Shown in pieces: positions 35,334-44,936 of a stretch of 64,000 nucleotides of DNA. The notes under the pieces were generated by a model. That model ran no database searches. It was not told where the DNA came from and saw only the letters and a list, made by a program, of their open reading frames with translations. Made by a program: the position numbers and the translations under genes. The stretch lies in NCBI GenBank assembly GCA_027214255.1, contig JAPWHL010000001.1, positions 350,737 through 414,736 of the forward strand, given 5' to 3'. Within the stretch, counting starts at the first letter, position 1. Each line of letters opens with the position of its first letter. Source of the stretch: Roseovarius aestuarii (GTDB lineage Bacteria; Pseudomonadota; Alphaproteobacteria; Rhodobacterales; Rhodobacteraceae).

Positions 35334-35843
35334 TTAACAGGCGGCCATCGCGCCTTTTATGCTTTGTATCAAGGCATCGGCTTGGCTGCTTGGCACGTGA
35401 ATGCGAAACCTGTCCTCGCTGTCATGTCTGTATAAAAACACCCCCAAGCCAAAGAGCAACCTCGCCACGGATTTAGACGGGTGTTGCAGGCTCAGTTCGG
35501 CGCCACGCGTCAGAACCTCCAGCGATCGCGGGCCAGAGATGTCGACCACGGCATAGGCATCGCTGGCGTCCGAAACGGCCTGATCTGTGCCCTCGTGCCA
35601 TCCTTCTGACAAGGGGGGGCCGTTGACCAGCAGCACACGATCCGTGCGAAGGCACAGGGCGTAAGATTGCCCCGTTACGATGCCCGGCCATTCCGCAACG
35701 GGGCCTTCGATCTGCGTCAAAACACGGGGGCCCGACACCACAACCTGCCGCGCCAGAGTTGTGCGGGTCAGTGTGATCCCTTTGGCCGAGTGAGCATAAT
35801 CGGGGGGCAGGGGGGCGTCCCAACGTTGGCTGTCGTCACGCAT
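35334..35843 (-). CDS. soxG: Sarcosine oxidase gamma subunit
   Basis: 169 residues from ATG 35843, a start that overlaps the soxA stop by 8 nt. The family is weakly conserved; seen here are LCLRTDRVLLVNGPPL, VVDISGPRSLEVLTRG, and a C-terminal LYRHDSEDRFRIHVPSSQADAL. In the heterotetrameric enzyme the gamma subunit packs on alpha and has a GcvT-like fold. Position as the last gene of soxBDAG supports the call. Confidence 0.85.
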   Translation of the reverse strand: MRDDSQRWDAPLPPDYAHSAKGITLTRTTLARQVVVSGPRVLTQIEGPVAEWPGIVTGQSYALCLRTDRVLLVNGPPLSEGWHEGTDQAVSDASDAYAVVDISGPRSLEVLTRGAELSLQHPSKSVARLLFGLGVFLYRHDSEDRFRIHVPSSQADALIQSIKGAMAAC

Positions 35844-38631
35844 GTAGTCGTTCTCCTTCGGGATCGAACGCGCAGGGGGCACTTATCGTCGCCGTGCGAC
35901 TTTCGCCCAGATGATGAACCGTGATTGTTTCCCCGATCCGCGCTGTACCGTTTTCAACCAGCCCGAGGGCCACGGGACGCCCAAGCGTCGGGCTGTCATA
36001 GCTGGACGTGACATACCCCAAAGACCGCGGCGGCGTGCCCTCGACCAGATGCGCGCCAGTGGGCAGGGGGGCGGTCCCCGACGGAACCACCAATCCGACC
36101 AGCGATTTGCGGAGTGCCCCGTTGGCCTTGTCGTTATGCAGGCTGCGGTCACCGATGAAGGGGGCCGTTTTTTTCAATCGCGGGATGCCAAAGCCCAGAT
36201 CATGGGGCATGGTTTCGCCATCGGTGTCCTTGCCGATCATGATATAGCCTTTCTCGGCGCGCAGGATCGAAAGCGCCTCGATGCCGATAGGGGCCGCCCC
36301 TTGCGCCGCGCCGGAACGCATCACGGCGTCCCACAGGGCAGGGGCCTTGGCCCGCCTGATGGACAGCTCATAGCTGAGATCGCCAGTAAAACTGACCCGC
36401 GCGATACGCAGCGGGGTATCATCAAAGCGTGCCTCTCGCAGCGACATATGGGGAAAGGCTGTGGCGGATAGGTCCACATCAAGAGACAGCGCAGAAAGGA
36501 TATCGCGCGCTTTCGGGCCCGTAATGGTGAGCGTGGCCCACTGTTGGGTCAGATCATGGATGAAAATCCGGTCGGGATCGTTGCCGTCCTGACGCCATGC
36601 CTCAAGATGCGTTCGCACGCTGTCGACGTGGCTGGAAGAACAGGAAATCACAAACCGGTTTTGATCCAGTCTGGCAATCACCCCGTCATCCATGACAATG
36701 CCACCTTCGGTCAGCATAAAGCCATAGCGGATGTGGCCGGGCTTTAACGTCTTTATCGTGTTGTAATAGATGAAGTTTACAAAGGCCTCGGCGTCAGGCC
36801 CCATCACTTCGATCTTGCCAAGCGGAGAGGCGTCCATGATCCCTGCCGAGGCGCGCGCGGTCAGCACCTCTTGGCGGATCAGATCCTTGGCCTCGCCCTT
36901 GCCGTACCAACCGGGGCGTAGCCAGCCGCCATATTCACCCAACGCCGCGTCAGCGCCACGGTGCTGAGGTTCCAGCGCCAGACGTTTGAGCGGATGCCAA
37001 AGCTGTTTTCCGTGTTGCCCGTGATACATCTCAAGGGGCATTGGCACGAATGGGGGGCGGAAGGTTGTTGTGCCGACTTCGGGCAGGGGGCGGCCTTGCA
37101 CGGCGGCCATTGCCGCAAGTCCGGCCATGTTCGAGGTCTTGCCCTGATCAGAGGCCATGCCAAGGGTCGTGTAGCGTTTAAGATGTTCGACCGAGACATA
37201 GTTTTCGCGTGCGGCCAGTTCGACATCCTTGAGCGTCACATCATGCTGAAAGTCGATCCATTGCCGCCCCTTGCTGCCGGGCTTGGGCCAAAGCGGAGCG
37301 AGCGTGTAACTGGTTGTCGACACGCCCGGATTTCTGCCAACCCCGGCGGCGCGGGCCTCGGACAAAGACACCTCCAGATCAAACGCCCCGTTGGCGGCTC
37401 CGATCGCAACCATCCCATCCGGCGCCGTGCCGGGCAAGAAGGCTTGACGTGTTTCACACCAGAGCAGCTTGCCGCCCGCATGGCGCCACAAATGGACAAG
37501 GGGGGTCATGCCACCCGAAGCAAGGACCGTATCGACGTCATGACGCAGTGCCCCTTGCGAAATGCCGCGCAGCTTCTTGCCGCCCACTGTGCGCAAGGCG
37601 CCAACATGAGGATCAAGGCGCAGAATTTGCGCCCCGGCATCTGTCAAAAGCCTTTCGGCGGCATCTGCCAAAGAATTGTTCGAAATCAACGCAACCTTCT
37701 GCCCGACAAGGACACCATAGCGCGCCAGATATTCGCAAGCCCCATCCACGGACATCACGCCGGGGCGGTCATTTCCCGCAAAAGTGATGGGACGATCAAG
37801 CGCGCCTGTGGCCAGAATGATCTGCCGGGCGCGCATCCGGTGCAGGCGTGGCGGGGTCCCAAAGGGGCCGCTTTCAGCAAGGCCGACCAGTTGATGGTCA
37901 TAGACACCGAATGCCGTGGTTGCACTTAGGATGCGCCCGCCCGCAGATGTGATCGCGCGGACCTGCTCGGCGATCCAATCTACGGCTGCAACGCTTTCGA
38001 CCTCGTGCATTTGGTACAGGCCGCCGCCGAGCGCGGGATGATCATCAACCAACACAACCTGCTTGCCAGCCTCGGCTGCCGCACGCGCAGCGGCAAGGCC
38101 TGCCGCGCCGCCGCCAATCACCAGCACGTCGCACTGTTCGTATAGCTGATCTGCGCTATAGTCTTCCAACACGTCACGGCTGATACCACCCAGACCAGCC
38201 ATTTTGCGGATCATGGGTTCGAACAGATGCCAGTCGGGCCACATGAATGTCTTGTAGTAAAAACCCGCGCTGAGCCATCGATGGAACAGGTCCAGCCCGC
38301 TTTTGATGTCAAAGGCGGCTGATGGCCATGCGTTCACTGCGCGGGCTTGCATGCCGTCAACCAGCGGTGTCGTTGTGGCGGCACAATTGGGAAAGCTGCG
38401 TCCGTTTAGCGTGACTGTCATGATCGCATTGGGGTCATCGACCCAGGCCCCCCACGGCCCGCGGGGGCGATGGTACTTGAAGCTGCGCCCCATCACACGC
38501 ACCCCATTGGCCAGCAACGCAGAGGCCAGGGTATCGCCCTTGTACCCCTGATATTGCCTGCCATCGAATGAGAAGCTGAGCGGTTGCGAACGGTCGATCA
38601 ACGCCCCCAGGGATGTGCGATGCGAGGTCAT
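35836..38631 (-). CDS. soxA: Sarcosine oxidase alpha subunit
   Basis: 931 residues from ATG 38631 (MTSHRTSL), which overlaps the soxD stop (ATGA). Order of domains: an N-terminal 2Fe-2S-like fold (FDGRQYQGYKGDTLASALLANG, residues 15-100), a dinucleotide-binding domain (VIGGGAAGLAAARAA near 165) and a C-terminal GcvT/THF-binding aminomethyltransferase part (from about 540, MYHGQHG, GILDASPLGKIEV-like ASAGIMDASPLGK). The enzyme oxidises sarcosine to glycine with formation of 5,10-methylene-THF or formaldehyde and H2O2. Length is close to the usual 950-1000. Cytosolic. Confidence 0.93.
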   Translation of the reverse strand: MTSHRTSLGALIDRSQPLSFSFDGRQYQGYKGDTLASALLANGVRVMGRSFKYHRPRGPWGAWVDDPNAIMTVTLNGRSFPNCAATTTPLVDGMQARAVNAWPSAAFDIKSGLDLFHRWLSAGFYYKTFMWPDWHLFEPMIRKMAGLGGISRDVLEDYSADQLYEQCDVLVIGGGAAGLAAARAAAEAGKQVVLVDDHPALGGGLYQMHEVESVAAVDWIAEQVRAITSAGGRILSATTAFGVYDHQLVGLAESGPFGTPPRLHRMRARQIILATGALDRPITFAGNDRPGVMSVDGACEYLARYGVLVGQKVALISNNSLADAAERLLTDAGAQILRLDPHVGALRTVGGKKLRGISQGALRHDVDTVLASGGMTPLVHLWRHAGGKLLWCETRQAFLPGTAPDGMVAIGAANGAFDLEVSLSEARAAGVGRNPGVSTTSYTLAPLWPKPGSKGRQWIDFQHDVTLKDVELAARENYVSVEHLKRYTTLGMASDQGKTSNMAGLAAMAAVQGRPLPEVGTTTFRPPFVPMPLEMYHGQHGKQLWHPLKRLALEPQHRGADAALGEYGGWLRPGWYGKGEAKDLIRQEVLTARASAGIMDASPLGKIEVMGPDAEAFVNFIYYNTIKTLKPGHIRYGFMLTEGGIVMDDGVIARLDQNRFVISCSSSHVDSVRTHLEAWRQDGNDPDRIFIHDLTQQWATLTITGPKARDILSALSLDVDLSATAFPHMSLREARFDDTPLRIARVSFTGDLSYELSIRRAKAPALWDAVMRSGAAQGAAPIGIEALSILRAEKGYIMIGKDTDGETMPHDLGFGIPRLKKTAPFIGDRSLHNDKANGALRKSLVGLVVPSGTAPLPTGAHLVEGTPPRSLGYVTSSYDSPTLGRPVALGLVENGTARIGETITVHHLGESRTATISAPCAFDPEGERLHA

Positions 38632-38894
38632 TGGGCATCCTCCCGCAAGGATCGAGTGTCCAGCACCTGCATGCTTACGCTGTCGCGTTCCATCACGAAC
38701 AGTTCTGAACATGTCAGATGCATCCAGACCTCTTGCACCCGGCCTTTTTCATTGCGCTGTGTGTAAAGATAGCTGGCCCACTCTTGCGCCGTGATCTTTT
38801 CCGCGGTGGCGGGTCTGATCTTGCCCAGTTCGCCTGCAAAGTGGAACTCGGTCTCGTTTCGGGGGCCGCAAAAGGGGCAAGTGAAAATCTGCAT
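38628..38894 (-). CDS. soxD: Sarcosine oxidase delta subunit
   Basis: 88 residues, the smallest subunit. The zinc-binding motif MQIFTCPFCGPRNETEFHF with the second cluster near the MHLTCSELF segment is characteristic. Its stop overlaps the soxA start. It is separated from soxB by a 123-bp gap that holds a palindromic element, whereas the other sox genes overlap. Confidence 0.92.
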   Translation of the reverse strand: MQIFTCPFCGPRNETEFHFAGELGKIRPATAEKITAQEWASYLYTQRNEKGRVQEVWMHLTCSELFVMERDSVSMQVLDTRSLREDAQ

Positions 38895-38904
38895 ATACCT
38901 GTCC

Positions 38905-39020
38905 TAAAGCGTTTCGTGATTAACTTGGTTGTCCAATTTAGCGCGAAACGTCCACGATCCTTAAGTGTTGCGTGCGTTTCGGGTTCAAGCCGTACCTCGA
39001 CTTGAACCTGAAACGCTTTA
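38905..39020. repeat. Palindromic element between soxB and soxD (MITE/REP-like)
   Basis: The 116-bp stretch is framed by TAAAGCGTTTC (38905-38915) and its exact inverse GAAACGCTTTA (39010-39020). Its right half folds into a 16-bp stem, GCGTTTC-G-GGTTCAAG (38974-38989) with CTTGAACC-T-GAAACGC (39001-39016), one G-T pair, 11-nt loop. A third GAAACG (38945-38950) lies between. It fills the only real gap in the sox operon and its end overlaps the soxB stop codon at 39018-39020. It may be an inserted repeat or an mRNA processing/stability site. Confidence 0.6.
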
Positions 39021-40268
39021 ATGTGCGATGCCAGAGGCTGCGCCTTCGTCGATCAGGTGACCCGTCACAAACCGGCTGCGATCAAACGGGCGGCTGATCT
39101 CGTGGTGAGTGCCTGTGGCCAGGATATGGGCAAAAAGATACCCTCCCGCAGGGATTGCTTTGAACCCGCCGGTCCCCCAGCCGCAATTGAGAAAAAGCCC
39201 GTCTAGGCCAGAGGGGCCCAGAATGGGCGAGCTGTCGGGCGTTACATCCACGATGCCAGCCCAATGGCGCAGCAATTTCACGGATGCGAGCGCGGGCATC
39301 ATCTCGACCAACCCGGCGAGCACCGCTTCTTGCACCGGCAGATTTCCGCGTTGTCCATAAGAGGGGATGCGGTCCAGCCCGCCGCCGATGACCAAGCCAC
39401 CCTTGTCTGACTGACTGACGTAAGTGCCAAAGGGCGGGCACAAAACGACAGTATCCAGAACCGGCTTGAGCGGTTCGGACACGAATGCCTGCAACGCATA
39501 CGAGGTGATCGGCAATTCGTATCGGCCCATCTTTGCAATGACCGAAGAATGCCCCGCCACGGTCGCGCCCACAACACCGGCGCGAATATCACCCTGTGAG
39601 GTATGAACACCGACACAACGCCCGGCTTCGACGATCAGATCCTGAACCTCGCAGTTCTGGATGATGTCTACGCCCAACGCATCCGCCGCGCGTGCATAGC
39701 CCCATGCGACCGCATCATGCCGCCCGGTGCCCGCGCGCGGTTGTAAAACACCGCCGTGGATCGGCGCGCGCATATCGGCACGGAAGTTAAGCAAAGGCGC
39801 GCGTTTGCGTACCTGATCACGATCAAGAAGCTCTGCATCGACCCCGTTGAGGCGCATGGCGTTGACTTGCCGCGCGGCCATTTCCATCTCGGGCTCGGAA
39901 TGTGCGGTCACAATCATTCCGCGTTGGGAGAACATGACGTTATAGTTCAAATCACGCGACAGGTTTTCATAAAGCCTGACCGACAAATCATAGAGAGCCG
40001 CGCTTTCGGGATAGAAATAGTTCGATCGGATCACGGTGGTGTTGCGGCCGGTATTGCCGCCACCAAGCCAGCCCTTTTCCAGCACAGCAACATTGGTCAG
40101 GCCGTGGTTCTTTGCAAGGTAATATGCCGTGGCCAAGCCATGGCCACCGCCGCCAATAATCACGGCGTCATAGACGGGCTTGGGGGCAGGGGAGCGCCAT
40201 GCCTTGCCCCATCCGGTGTGACCGCGCAGGCCCTCGCGCAACAGGTTGAAAACGGAATATCGGGTCAT
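39018..40268 (-). CDS. soxB: Sarcosine oxidase beta subunit
   Basis: 416 residues. The FAD site VIIGGGGHGLATAYYLAKNHG is at about residues 36-56, followed by VLEKGWLGGGNTGRNTTVIRSNYF, the flavin-binding segment, and the C-terminal GTGGFKAIPAGG loop. It carries the FAD that oxidises sarcosine; the covalent FMN lies at the interface with alpha. Its start overlaps the tetR stop (ATGA), so the regulator is co-transcribed with soxBDAG. Confidence 0.93.
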   Translation of the reverse strand: MTRYSVFNLLREGLRGHTGWGKAWRSPAPKPVYDAVIIGGGGHGLATAYYLAKNHGLTNVAVLEKGWLGGGNTGRNTTVIRSNYFYPESAALYDLSVRLYENLSRDLNYNVMFSQRGMIVTAHSEPEMEMAARQVNAMRLNGVDAELLDRDQVRKRAPLLNFRADMRAPIHGGVLQPRAGTGRHDAVAWGYARAADALGVDIIQNCEVQDLIVEAGRCVGVHTSQGDIRAGVVGATVAGHSSVIAKMGRYELPITSYALQAFVSEPLKPVLDTVVLCPPFGTYVSQSDKGGLVIGGGLDRIPSYGQRGNLPVQEAVLAGLVEMMPALASVKLLRHWAGIVDVTPDSSPILGPSGLDGLFLNCGWGTGGFKAIPAGGYLFAHILATGTHHEISRPFDRSRFVTGHLIDEGAASGIAH

Positions 40269-40936
40269 CTGCTGCTCAGATCGATTACGAAATCGCGCAG
40301 ATCGGCGATTGCTGTTGGATCAGGGTCAGCCCCCGTAAAGCCGCGCAGATAGCCATCCAGCCGCGCGACCCGTTCTGACATCGGTTCGCGCAATTCCAAC
40401 GCATGATAGCCAAGCTGCATGAAATAAAGGATGCGCGCGCGGGTGTCGGCGTCATATTCGGAATACCCAAAGCGTTCGAACATTGCGCACAGAGCCTTCA
40501 GGCGTGTTGCATCAGCGGCGTCGATACGTTGGCGCACCGCGCTATCCCGGCGTGACCATTCCCTGACTGCAAAATCCAGCCCGTGATCAAACAGCTTGGG
40601 GTCCAGAAAGCAGCGAAAGAAATTGCAAACCGCTTCCGAGATGGAACTGGCTGGCATTTCGACCTTGTCCACGATTGACTTTGTATTGCGGTCTTCCCAG
40701 TCATCCAGCAAAGCCTTCAACAGGTGTTTGCGGCTTTTGAAATAGCCATAAAAACTGGAGCGGGACACGTCAAGGCGGGCGCCAAGTGCCAGAACCTTGA
40801 CCTCGGCGACCCCTTCGCTGACGAGCACGTCGCGCGCCACGTTCAGCCAGTCTTCGCGGGTGACTTTTACGTGCCCGACAAGCGGGTCCTTGTCCGGGTC
40901 ATCCCGATGCAAAATCGGTGTCATTCGTGCCTGCAT
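40265..40936 (-). CDS. TetR-family regulator, first gene of the sox operon
   Basis: 223 residues (or 219 from ATG 40924, MTPILHRDD). The helix-turn-helix spans WLNVARDVLVSEGVAEVKVLALGARLDVSRSSFYGYFKSRKHLLKALL, residues about 30-75. The C-terminal ligand-binding part is not assigned to a subfamily. Being upstream of and overlapping soxB, it most likely controls the sarcosine oxidase operon, perhaps also the dimethylglycine dehydrogenase that lies upstream in the same direction. Confidence 0.88.
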   Translation of the reverse strand: MQARMTPILHRDDPDKDPLVGHVKVTREDWLNVARDVLVSEGVAEVKVLALGARLDVSRSSFYGYFKSRKHLLKALLDDWEDRNTKSIVDKVEMPASSISEAVCNFFRCFLDPKLFDHGLDFAVREWSRRDSAVRQRIDAADATRLKALCAMFERFGYSEYDADTRARILYFMQLGYHALELREPMSERVARLDGYLRGFTGADPDPTAIADLRDFVIDLSSR

Positions 40937-40953
40937 ATCAGCTCTCTGGAGGG

Positions 40954-40979
40954 GCGCCGCCTTCGGCGGTGCGCTTTTC
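40954..40979 (+). terminator. GC hairpin followed by TTTT
   Basis: GCGCCGCC (40954-40961) and GGCGGTGCGC (40965-40974) form a stem with a TTC loop, followed by TTTTCT. It has the form of an intrinsic terminator in plus orientation, although both neighbouring genes are on the minus strand; it may instead work as the 3' hairpin of the dehydrogenase transcript. The rest of 40937-41190 has no gene I can support. Confidence 0.45.
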
Positions 40980-41190
40980 TATGAATGCATCCAAGATATC
41001 GGACTTTGCTTGGTCGGTTTCTGGGCGTTCGTCGCCCGCAAGGGTATTTTCGCGTAATTACGTGGCGCGCGTGTTGGTATCAGCTGTGCTGCACTTGGTC
41101 CATGTTTGGATACCGGCATAGGGGATCGCCTTGGTGACCGAGGCGAAAACCGCCTCGGCCATGACCTGTCTGATATGGGCCATCCGGCTG

Positions 41191-43605
41191 TCATCCTGCG
41201 CTTCGCATTCCCTTGCCCTGTGCGTCATAGGGAGAGGGCGCAATCACCCGCGCCGGACGTTCGGCCCCGACAATATGCACGCTCAATTCAGTGCCTTCGG
41301 CGCTGGCGCTTTGGTCAATCATCGCCAAGGCCAGCGACTTGCCGACCGTATGGCCATAGCCGCCCGAGGTGACAAAGCCCACGATTGCGCCATCCTTCCA
41401 GACCGGTTCGTATCCGCTGGCATCAGCATCCAATGCGTCGATTTCCAGCGTTACGACACTTTTCTGTGGCCCCGTGCCATCGCGTTCTGTCAAAGCGGCC
41501 TCGCGACCGATGAAATCAGGTTTGCTCCAGTCAATCCAGCGATCCATCCCGGTTTGCGCTGCTGTGTATCCTTGGGTGAATTCGGCGTTCCATATCCCAA
41601 AGCTCTTTTCCAAACGCAGGCTGAGCAGCGCGTTGAAACCAACTTCGCGCATCCCGAAATCTGCACCTGCTGCAAGCAAGGTGTCGCGCAGAGTGATGTG
41701 TTCGGCAGCCGAGCAATGGATCTCGTATCCCAACTCCCCCGTAACCGACAGCCGCCCAACCTTGGCGCGGATCAGGCCGATATCAAACGTGCCGCATCCC
41801 ATGAACGGCAGCTCGGCAATCGGGCCATCCGTCAGCTTTTCCAGAACCTTCAGGCTGTTGGGGCCAGATAGGCTGAAACCGACCGTTGCGTCGGCGATGT
41901 CACGAAGGATTACGTTTTCGCCCATGTGATCGTTAAACCAGCGCATGTGCCATTCGCGCAGGTAGTAGCTGCCCATGATCCACCATGTGCCATCGCCCCA
42001 GTTGAATACGGTCAGGTCGCCTTTCAGCTTGCCTGTCTCGGACAGCATCGGGGCAAGGCGGGCACGTCCGGGACTGGGCAGCTTGGACGCCATGATTTTG
42101 TCCAGCCATGCTTCGGCCCCTTCGCCCGACACCTCAAACCGCGAGAAACCCGAAATATCCAGCAGGCCGACGGTCTCGCGCACGGATTTGCATTCGTCGG
42201 CGACGATGTCATGTGCGTTCGAGCGTTTGAGTGTCGGTGTCTCGACGAAATCCGTTGAAGGCGCAAAGTAGAGAGGCACCTCCAGCCCCCAGCTGGCACC
42301 CCAGCGGCATCCGGCGGCCGTCATGTCGGAATAGGCCGGAGATTTCTTCAGGGTACGACCAGCGGGTAACTGTTCGTTGGGGTAGGTCATAACGAACCGG
42401 CGGGTGTAAAATTGCCCGGTGGTTTGCTTGATGTATTCCTTGTTGGCGGCGTAGGGGCCGAACCGTGCCACATCCATGCCGAAAACATCGGCTTCGGGTT
42501 CGCCGTGGATCATCCATTCGGCCAATGATTTGCCAACGCCGCCGCCCTGAAGGAACCCGGCCATGACGCCGCAAGCGCACCAATAGCCTGGCTTGCCGCG
42601 CACCGGACCGACCAAGGGGTTGCCGTCTGGGGCAAAGGTAAACGCCCCGTTGACCCAGGTCTTGACGCCGACCTTTTGCAACGCCGGATAGCGTTCGAAG
42701 CCAAGGGTAAGTTCCTTTTCAATCCGGTCCGTGTCTTCTTGCTGCAGCTCGAACCCGTATTCCCACGGCGCGCCATCCATCATCCAGTGTTCGTGGTCGA
42801 TTTCGTAGATGCCCAGCAACATGCCCTGCTGGTCTTGGCGCATGTAGGTGAACCCTTCAAGGTCCACTGTCAGGGGCATTTCCTTGTCGAGTGCCGCGAC
42901 CTCGGGGATGGTATCGGAAATGAGGTAATGATGGTTGAGCGGCGAAACCGGCAGTTCGATCCCCGCCATCCGGCCGACTTGCTTGGCCCAAAGCCCCGCA
43001 GCATTCACCACATGTTCAGCATGTATCGTGCCCTTTTCGGTCACGACGTCCCAGCCATCCTTTGTCTGGATCAGTTCCAGCACCCGGTTGTGCTCGATCA
43101 CTTCGGCACCGTGTTTCTTGGCCGCACCCGCATAGGCATGCACGGTGCCAGTGGTGTCAACATAGCCCTCACGGTCGGCATACATCCCGCCCAGAATGCC
43201 GTGGGTGGACACCAACGGGTTCAACTCTCCGGCTTCCTTCGGGGTGATCAGCCGAACGTCGTCGATGCCGATGGACTGGAAGGTCCGATATGCCGATTGC
43301 AGCCATTCCCACCGGTCCGGTGTGCCTGCCAGTGTCATGCCGCCCGTCATGTGCATACCGACTGACTGTCCCGATTCCTTTTCAATCTCGGACAACAGGT
43401 CAATCGTATAGGCCTGAAGCGATGCAATGTTGGGATCTGCGTTCAGGGCATGAAATCCGCCCGCCGCATGCCAGCTGGATCCTGCGGTCAAAACGTTACG
43501 CTCGATCAGGCACACGTCTTTCCAGCCGAACTTTGCCAAATGATACAATACCGAAGCGCCGACAACGCCCCCGCCGATTACCACGGCCCGGTAATGTGAC
43601 TGCAT
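41191..43605 (-). CDS. Dimethylglycine dehydrogenase (FAD + GcvT)
   Basis: 804 residues. FAD domain: VVIGGGVVGASVLYHLAKFG at residues 8-27, then SSWHAAGGFH, where the His is the covalent flavin link in this family. The second half, from about residue 430, is the GcvT-type folate domain (LLDISGFSRFEVSGEGAEAWL, TGELGYEIHCSA, SLRLEKSFGIW). The enzyme demethylates N,N-dimethylglycine to sarcosine and loads the methyl carbon on THF. GGGAGAA lies before the ATG. The product feeds the sarcosine oxidase encoded just downstream, and a TRAP importer is divergent. A close family member such as a different sarcosine or betaine dehydrogenase is the alternative. Confidence 0.87.
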   Translation of the reverse strand: MQSHYRAVVIGGGVVGASVLYHLAKFGWKDVCLIERNVLTAGSSWHAAGGFHALNADPNIASLQAYTIDLLSEIEKESGQSVGMHMTGGMTLAGTPDRWEWLQSAYRTFQSIGIDDVRLITPKEAGELNPLVSTHGILGGMYADREGYVDTTGTVHAYAGAAKKHGAEVIEHNRVLELIQTKDGWDVVTEKGTIHAEHVVNAAGLWAKQVGRMAGIELPVSPLNHHYLISDTIPEVAALDKEMPLTVDLEGFTYMRQDQQGMLLGIYEIDHEHWMMDGAPWEYGFELQQEDTDRIEKELTLGFERYPALQKVGVKTWVNGAFTFAPDGNPLVGPVRGKPGYWCACGVMAGFLQGGGVGKSLAEWMIHGEPEADVFGMDVARFGPYAANKEYIKQTTGQFYTRRFVMTYPNEQLPAGRTLKKSPAYSDMTAAGCRWGASWGLEVPLYFAPSTDFVETPTLKRSNAHDIVADECKSVRETVGLLDISGFSRFEVSGEGAEAWLDKIMASKLPSPGRARLAPMLSETGKLKGDLTVFNWGDGTWWIMGSYYLREWHMRWFNDHMGENVILRDIADATVGFSLSGPNSLKVLEKLTDGPIAELPFMGCGTFDIGLIRAKVGRLSVTGELGYEIHCSAAEHITLRDTLLAAGADFGMREVGFNALLSLRLEKSFGIWNAEFTQGYTAAQTGMDRWIDWSKPDFIGREAALTERDGTGPQKSVVTLEIDALDADASGYEPVWKDGAIVGFVTSGGYGHTVGKSLALAMIDQSASAEGTELSVHIVGAERPARVIAPSPYDAQGKGMRSAG

Positions 43606-43940
43606 TGGATTTCTCCCTGATTTACACTGTGGTTTTTGAATCTACGATTCTCAACCTAGGCATTGGACACTTATGTACTTTAGTTGTGACCGCTACTGGA
43701 TACTTTTGTCCACAAAAAAAATGTGCCGCCACATTTCTATGTGTTCTTCAATAATAATCATACTGGTGAAGCCCATATAATAAGCAGCCCTCAAGGTGCC
43801 CTGATAGAGTTATGCGAAGTAGGGCGGCACTGCTCTTGATCGTTCTGAAATCATCATTGACAGAATTGGACAGCTATGCCCAGTGTGGGGCATACATGGA
43901 TTCGGCGCGCTGGTGCGCCTGTTTACGGGGGAATTCGCAA
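43606..43940. other. Divergent intergenic region, dehydrogenase / DctP
   Basis: 335 bp without a supported gene. It is AT-rich around 43690-43790, with TATAAT at 43776-43781 and an A-run at 43712-43719, and must hold promoters for both neighbours. TTGACA occurs at 43857-43862 without a good -10 element at the right distance. No clear dyad was found. GGGGG about 9 nt before 43941 is the ribosome site of dctP. Confidence 0.5.
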
Positions 43941-44936
43941 ATGTTCTTCAAGACAATTCTGGGCCTTGGCACCGCTATGGCCCTCGCATTGGCCGCACCT
44001 GCGATGGCTGAAACGACGCTGAAATTGGCCACAGATTCCGGTGCCAAAGGCTCGCCATCAGGCGATGCGCTGGATCGCTGGGCAGCTTTGATCGAAGAAA
44101 ACACCGGCGGCGAAGTTAAAGTCGACGTGTTCTATCAAAACGAGCTGGGCAGCCAGGCCGAAGTTTTGGATCTGCTGGTTGCTGGTGATCTGGATATGAT
44201 GATCAACTGGCCGATCACAGCATATGACGAACGCCTTGGCGTTCTGTTTACCCCATATATGGTAACCAGCTGGGAAGAGGCGCTGGAGGCCTACAAACCC
44301 GGTGGATGGGTCAACGAAGTATTGACCGATGTCTGGGCCGATTTGGGGGTTAAGTTCTTTGGCCCATGGCCCGAGGGTTTCAACGGCGTTGCGTCGAGAG
44401 ACAGATACGCAATGACCGCCGAGGAAGCAAAAGATCTCAAAATTCGGGTTCCGGCAATGTTCCCTATGGCTGAATCGCTTCAGGCATTGGGATACCAGAC
44501 CGCGACCATCGACTGGTCCGAGGTGTTCACCGCGATCCAAACCGGGGTCGTCGATGGTGACGGGGCCAACATCATCTATTGGGACTATGAATATTTCCGC
44601 GACGTGTTGGATTACTACAACCAGATCAAAATGCAGTTCATCACCGGGGTGATGACGATGAATGAAGGGTCTTGGGCCGCTCTGAGCGAAGACGAACAAA
44701 AGGCCGTTGCAGATGCCGCAAACACGGTCATGACCGAAGCATTCGAGCAGGCCAAAGAGCGCGACGAATACTATATTCAGCAGGCCAAGGACGCTGGCAT
44801 GACCTATATCGAGCCGTCGGACGAAGAGCTGAAAGCCATGGCCAAACTCGTACGGGAAAAAGTCTGGCCCCAGATGGAAGAGCGGGTCGGAAAAGACATC
44901 ATGGACAAAATCCGGGCCAATGCCGGAGAGCTCTGA
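43941..44936 (+). CDS. dctP: TRAP transporter solute-binding protein (DctP type)
   Basis: 331 residues from ATG 43941 (MFFKTILGL), with GGGGG upstream and a clean signal peptide ending APAMAE. The mature domain has TTLKLATDSGAKGSP, FYQNELGSQAEVLDLLVAGDLDM and the conserved Arg-containing LKIRVPAMFPMAESLQALGYQ. An upstream in-frame start at 43812 would give a non-signal leader and is rejected. Divergent from dimethylglycine dehydrogenase, so the ligand may be a methylated amine or a linked organic acid (inference only). Confidence 0.88.
   Translation: MFFKTILGLGTAMALALAAPAMAETTLKLATDSGAKGSPSGDALDRWAALIEENTGGEVKVDVFYQNELGSQAEVLDLLVAGDLDMMINWPITAYDERLGVLFTPYMVTSWEEALEAYKPGGWVNEVLTDVWADLGVKFFGPWPEGFNGVASRDRYAMTAEEAKDLKIRVPAMFPMAESLQALGYQTATIDWSEVFTAIQTGVVDGDGANIIYWDYEYFRDVLDYYNQIKMQFITGVMTMNEGSWAALSEDEQKAVADAANTVMTEAFEQAKERDEYYIQQAKDAGMTYIEPSDEELKAMAKLVREKVWPQMEERVGKDIMDKIRANAGEL

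Noticed and set aside
43857..43862. TTGACA as a -35 element for dctP
   Set aside because: No acceptable -10 hexamer at 16-18 nt; left as an unassigned intergenic region.
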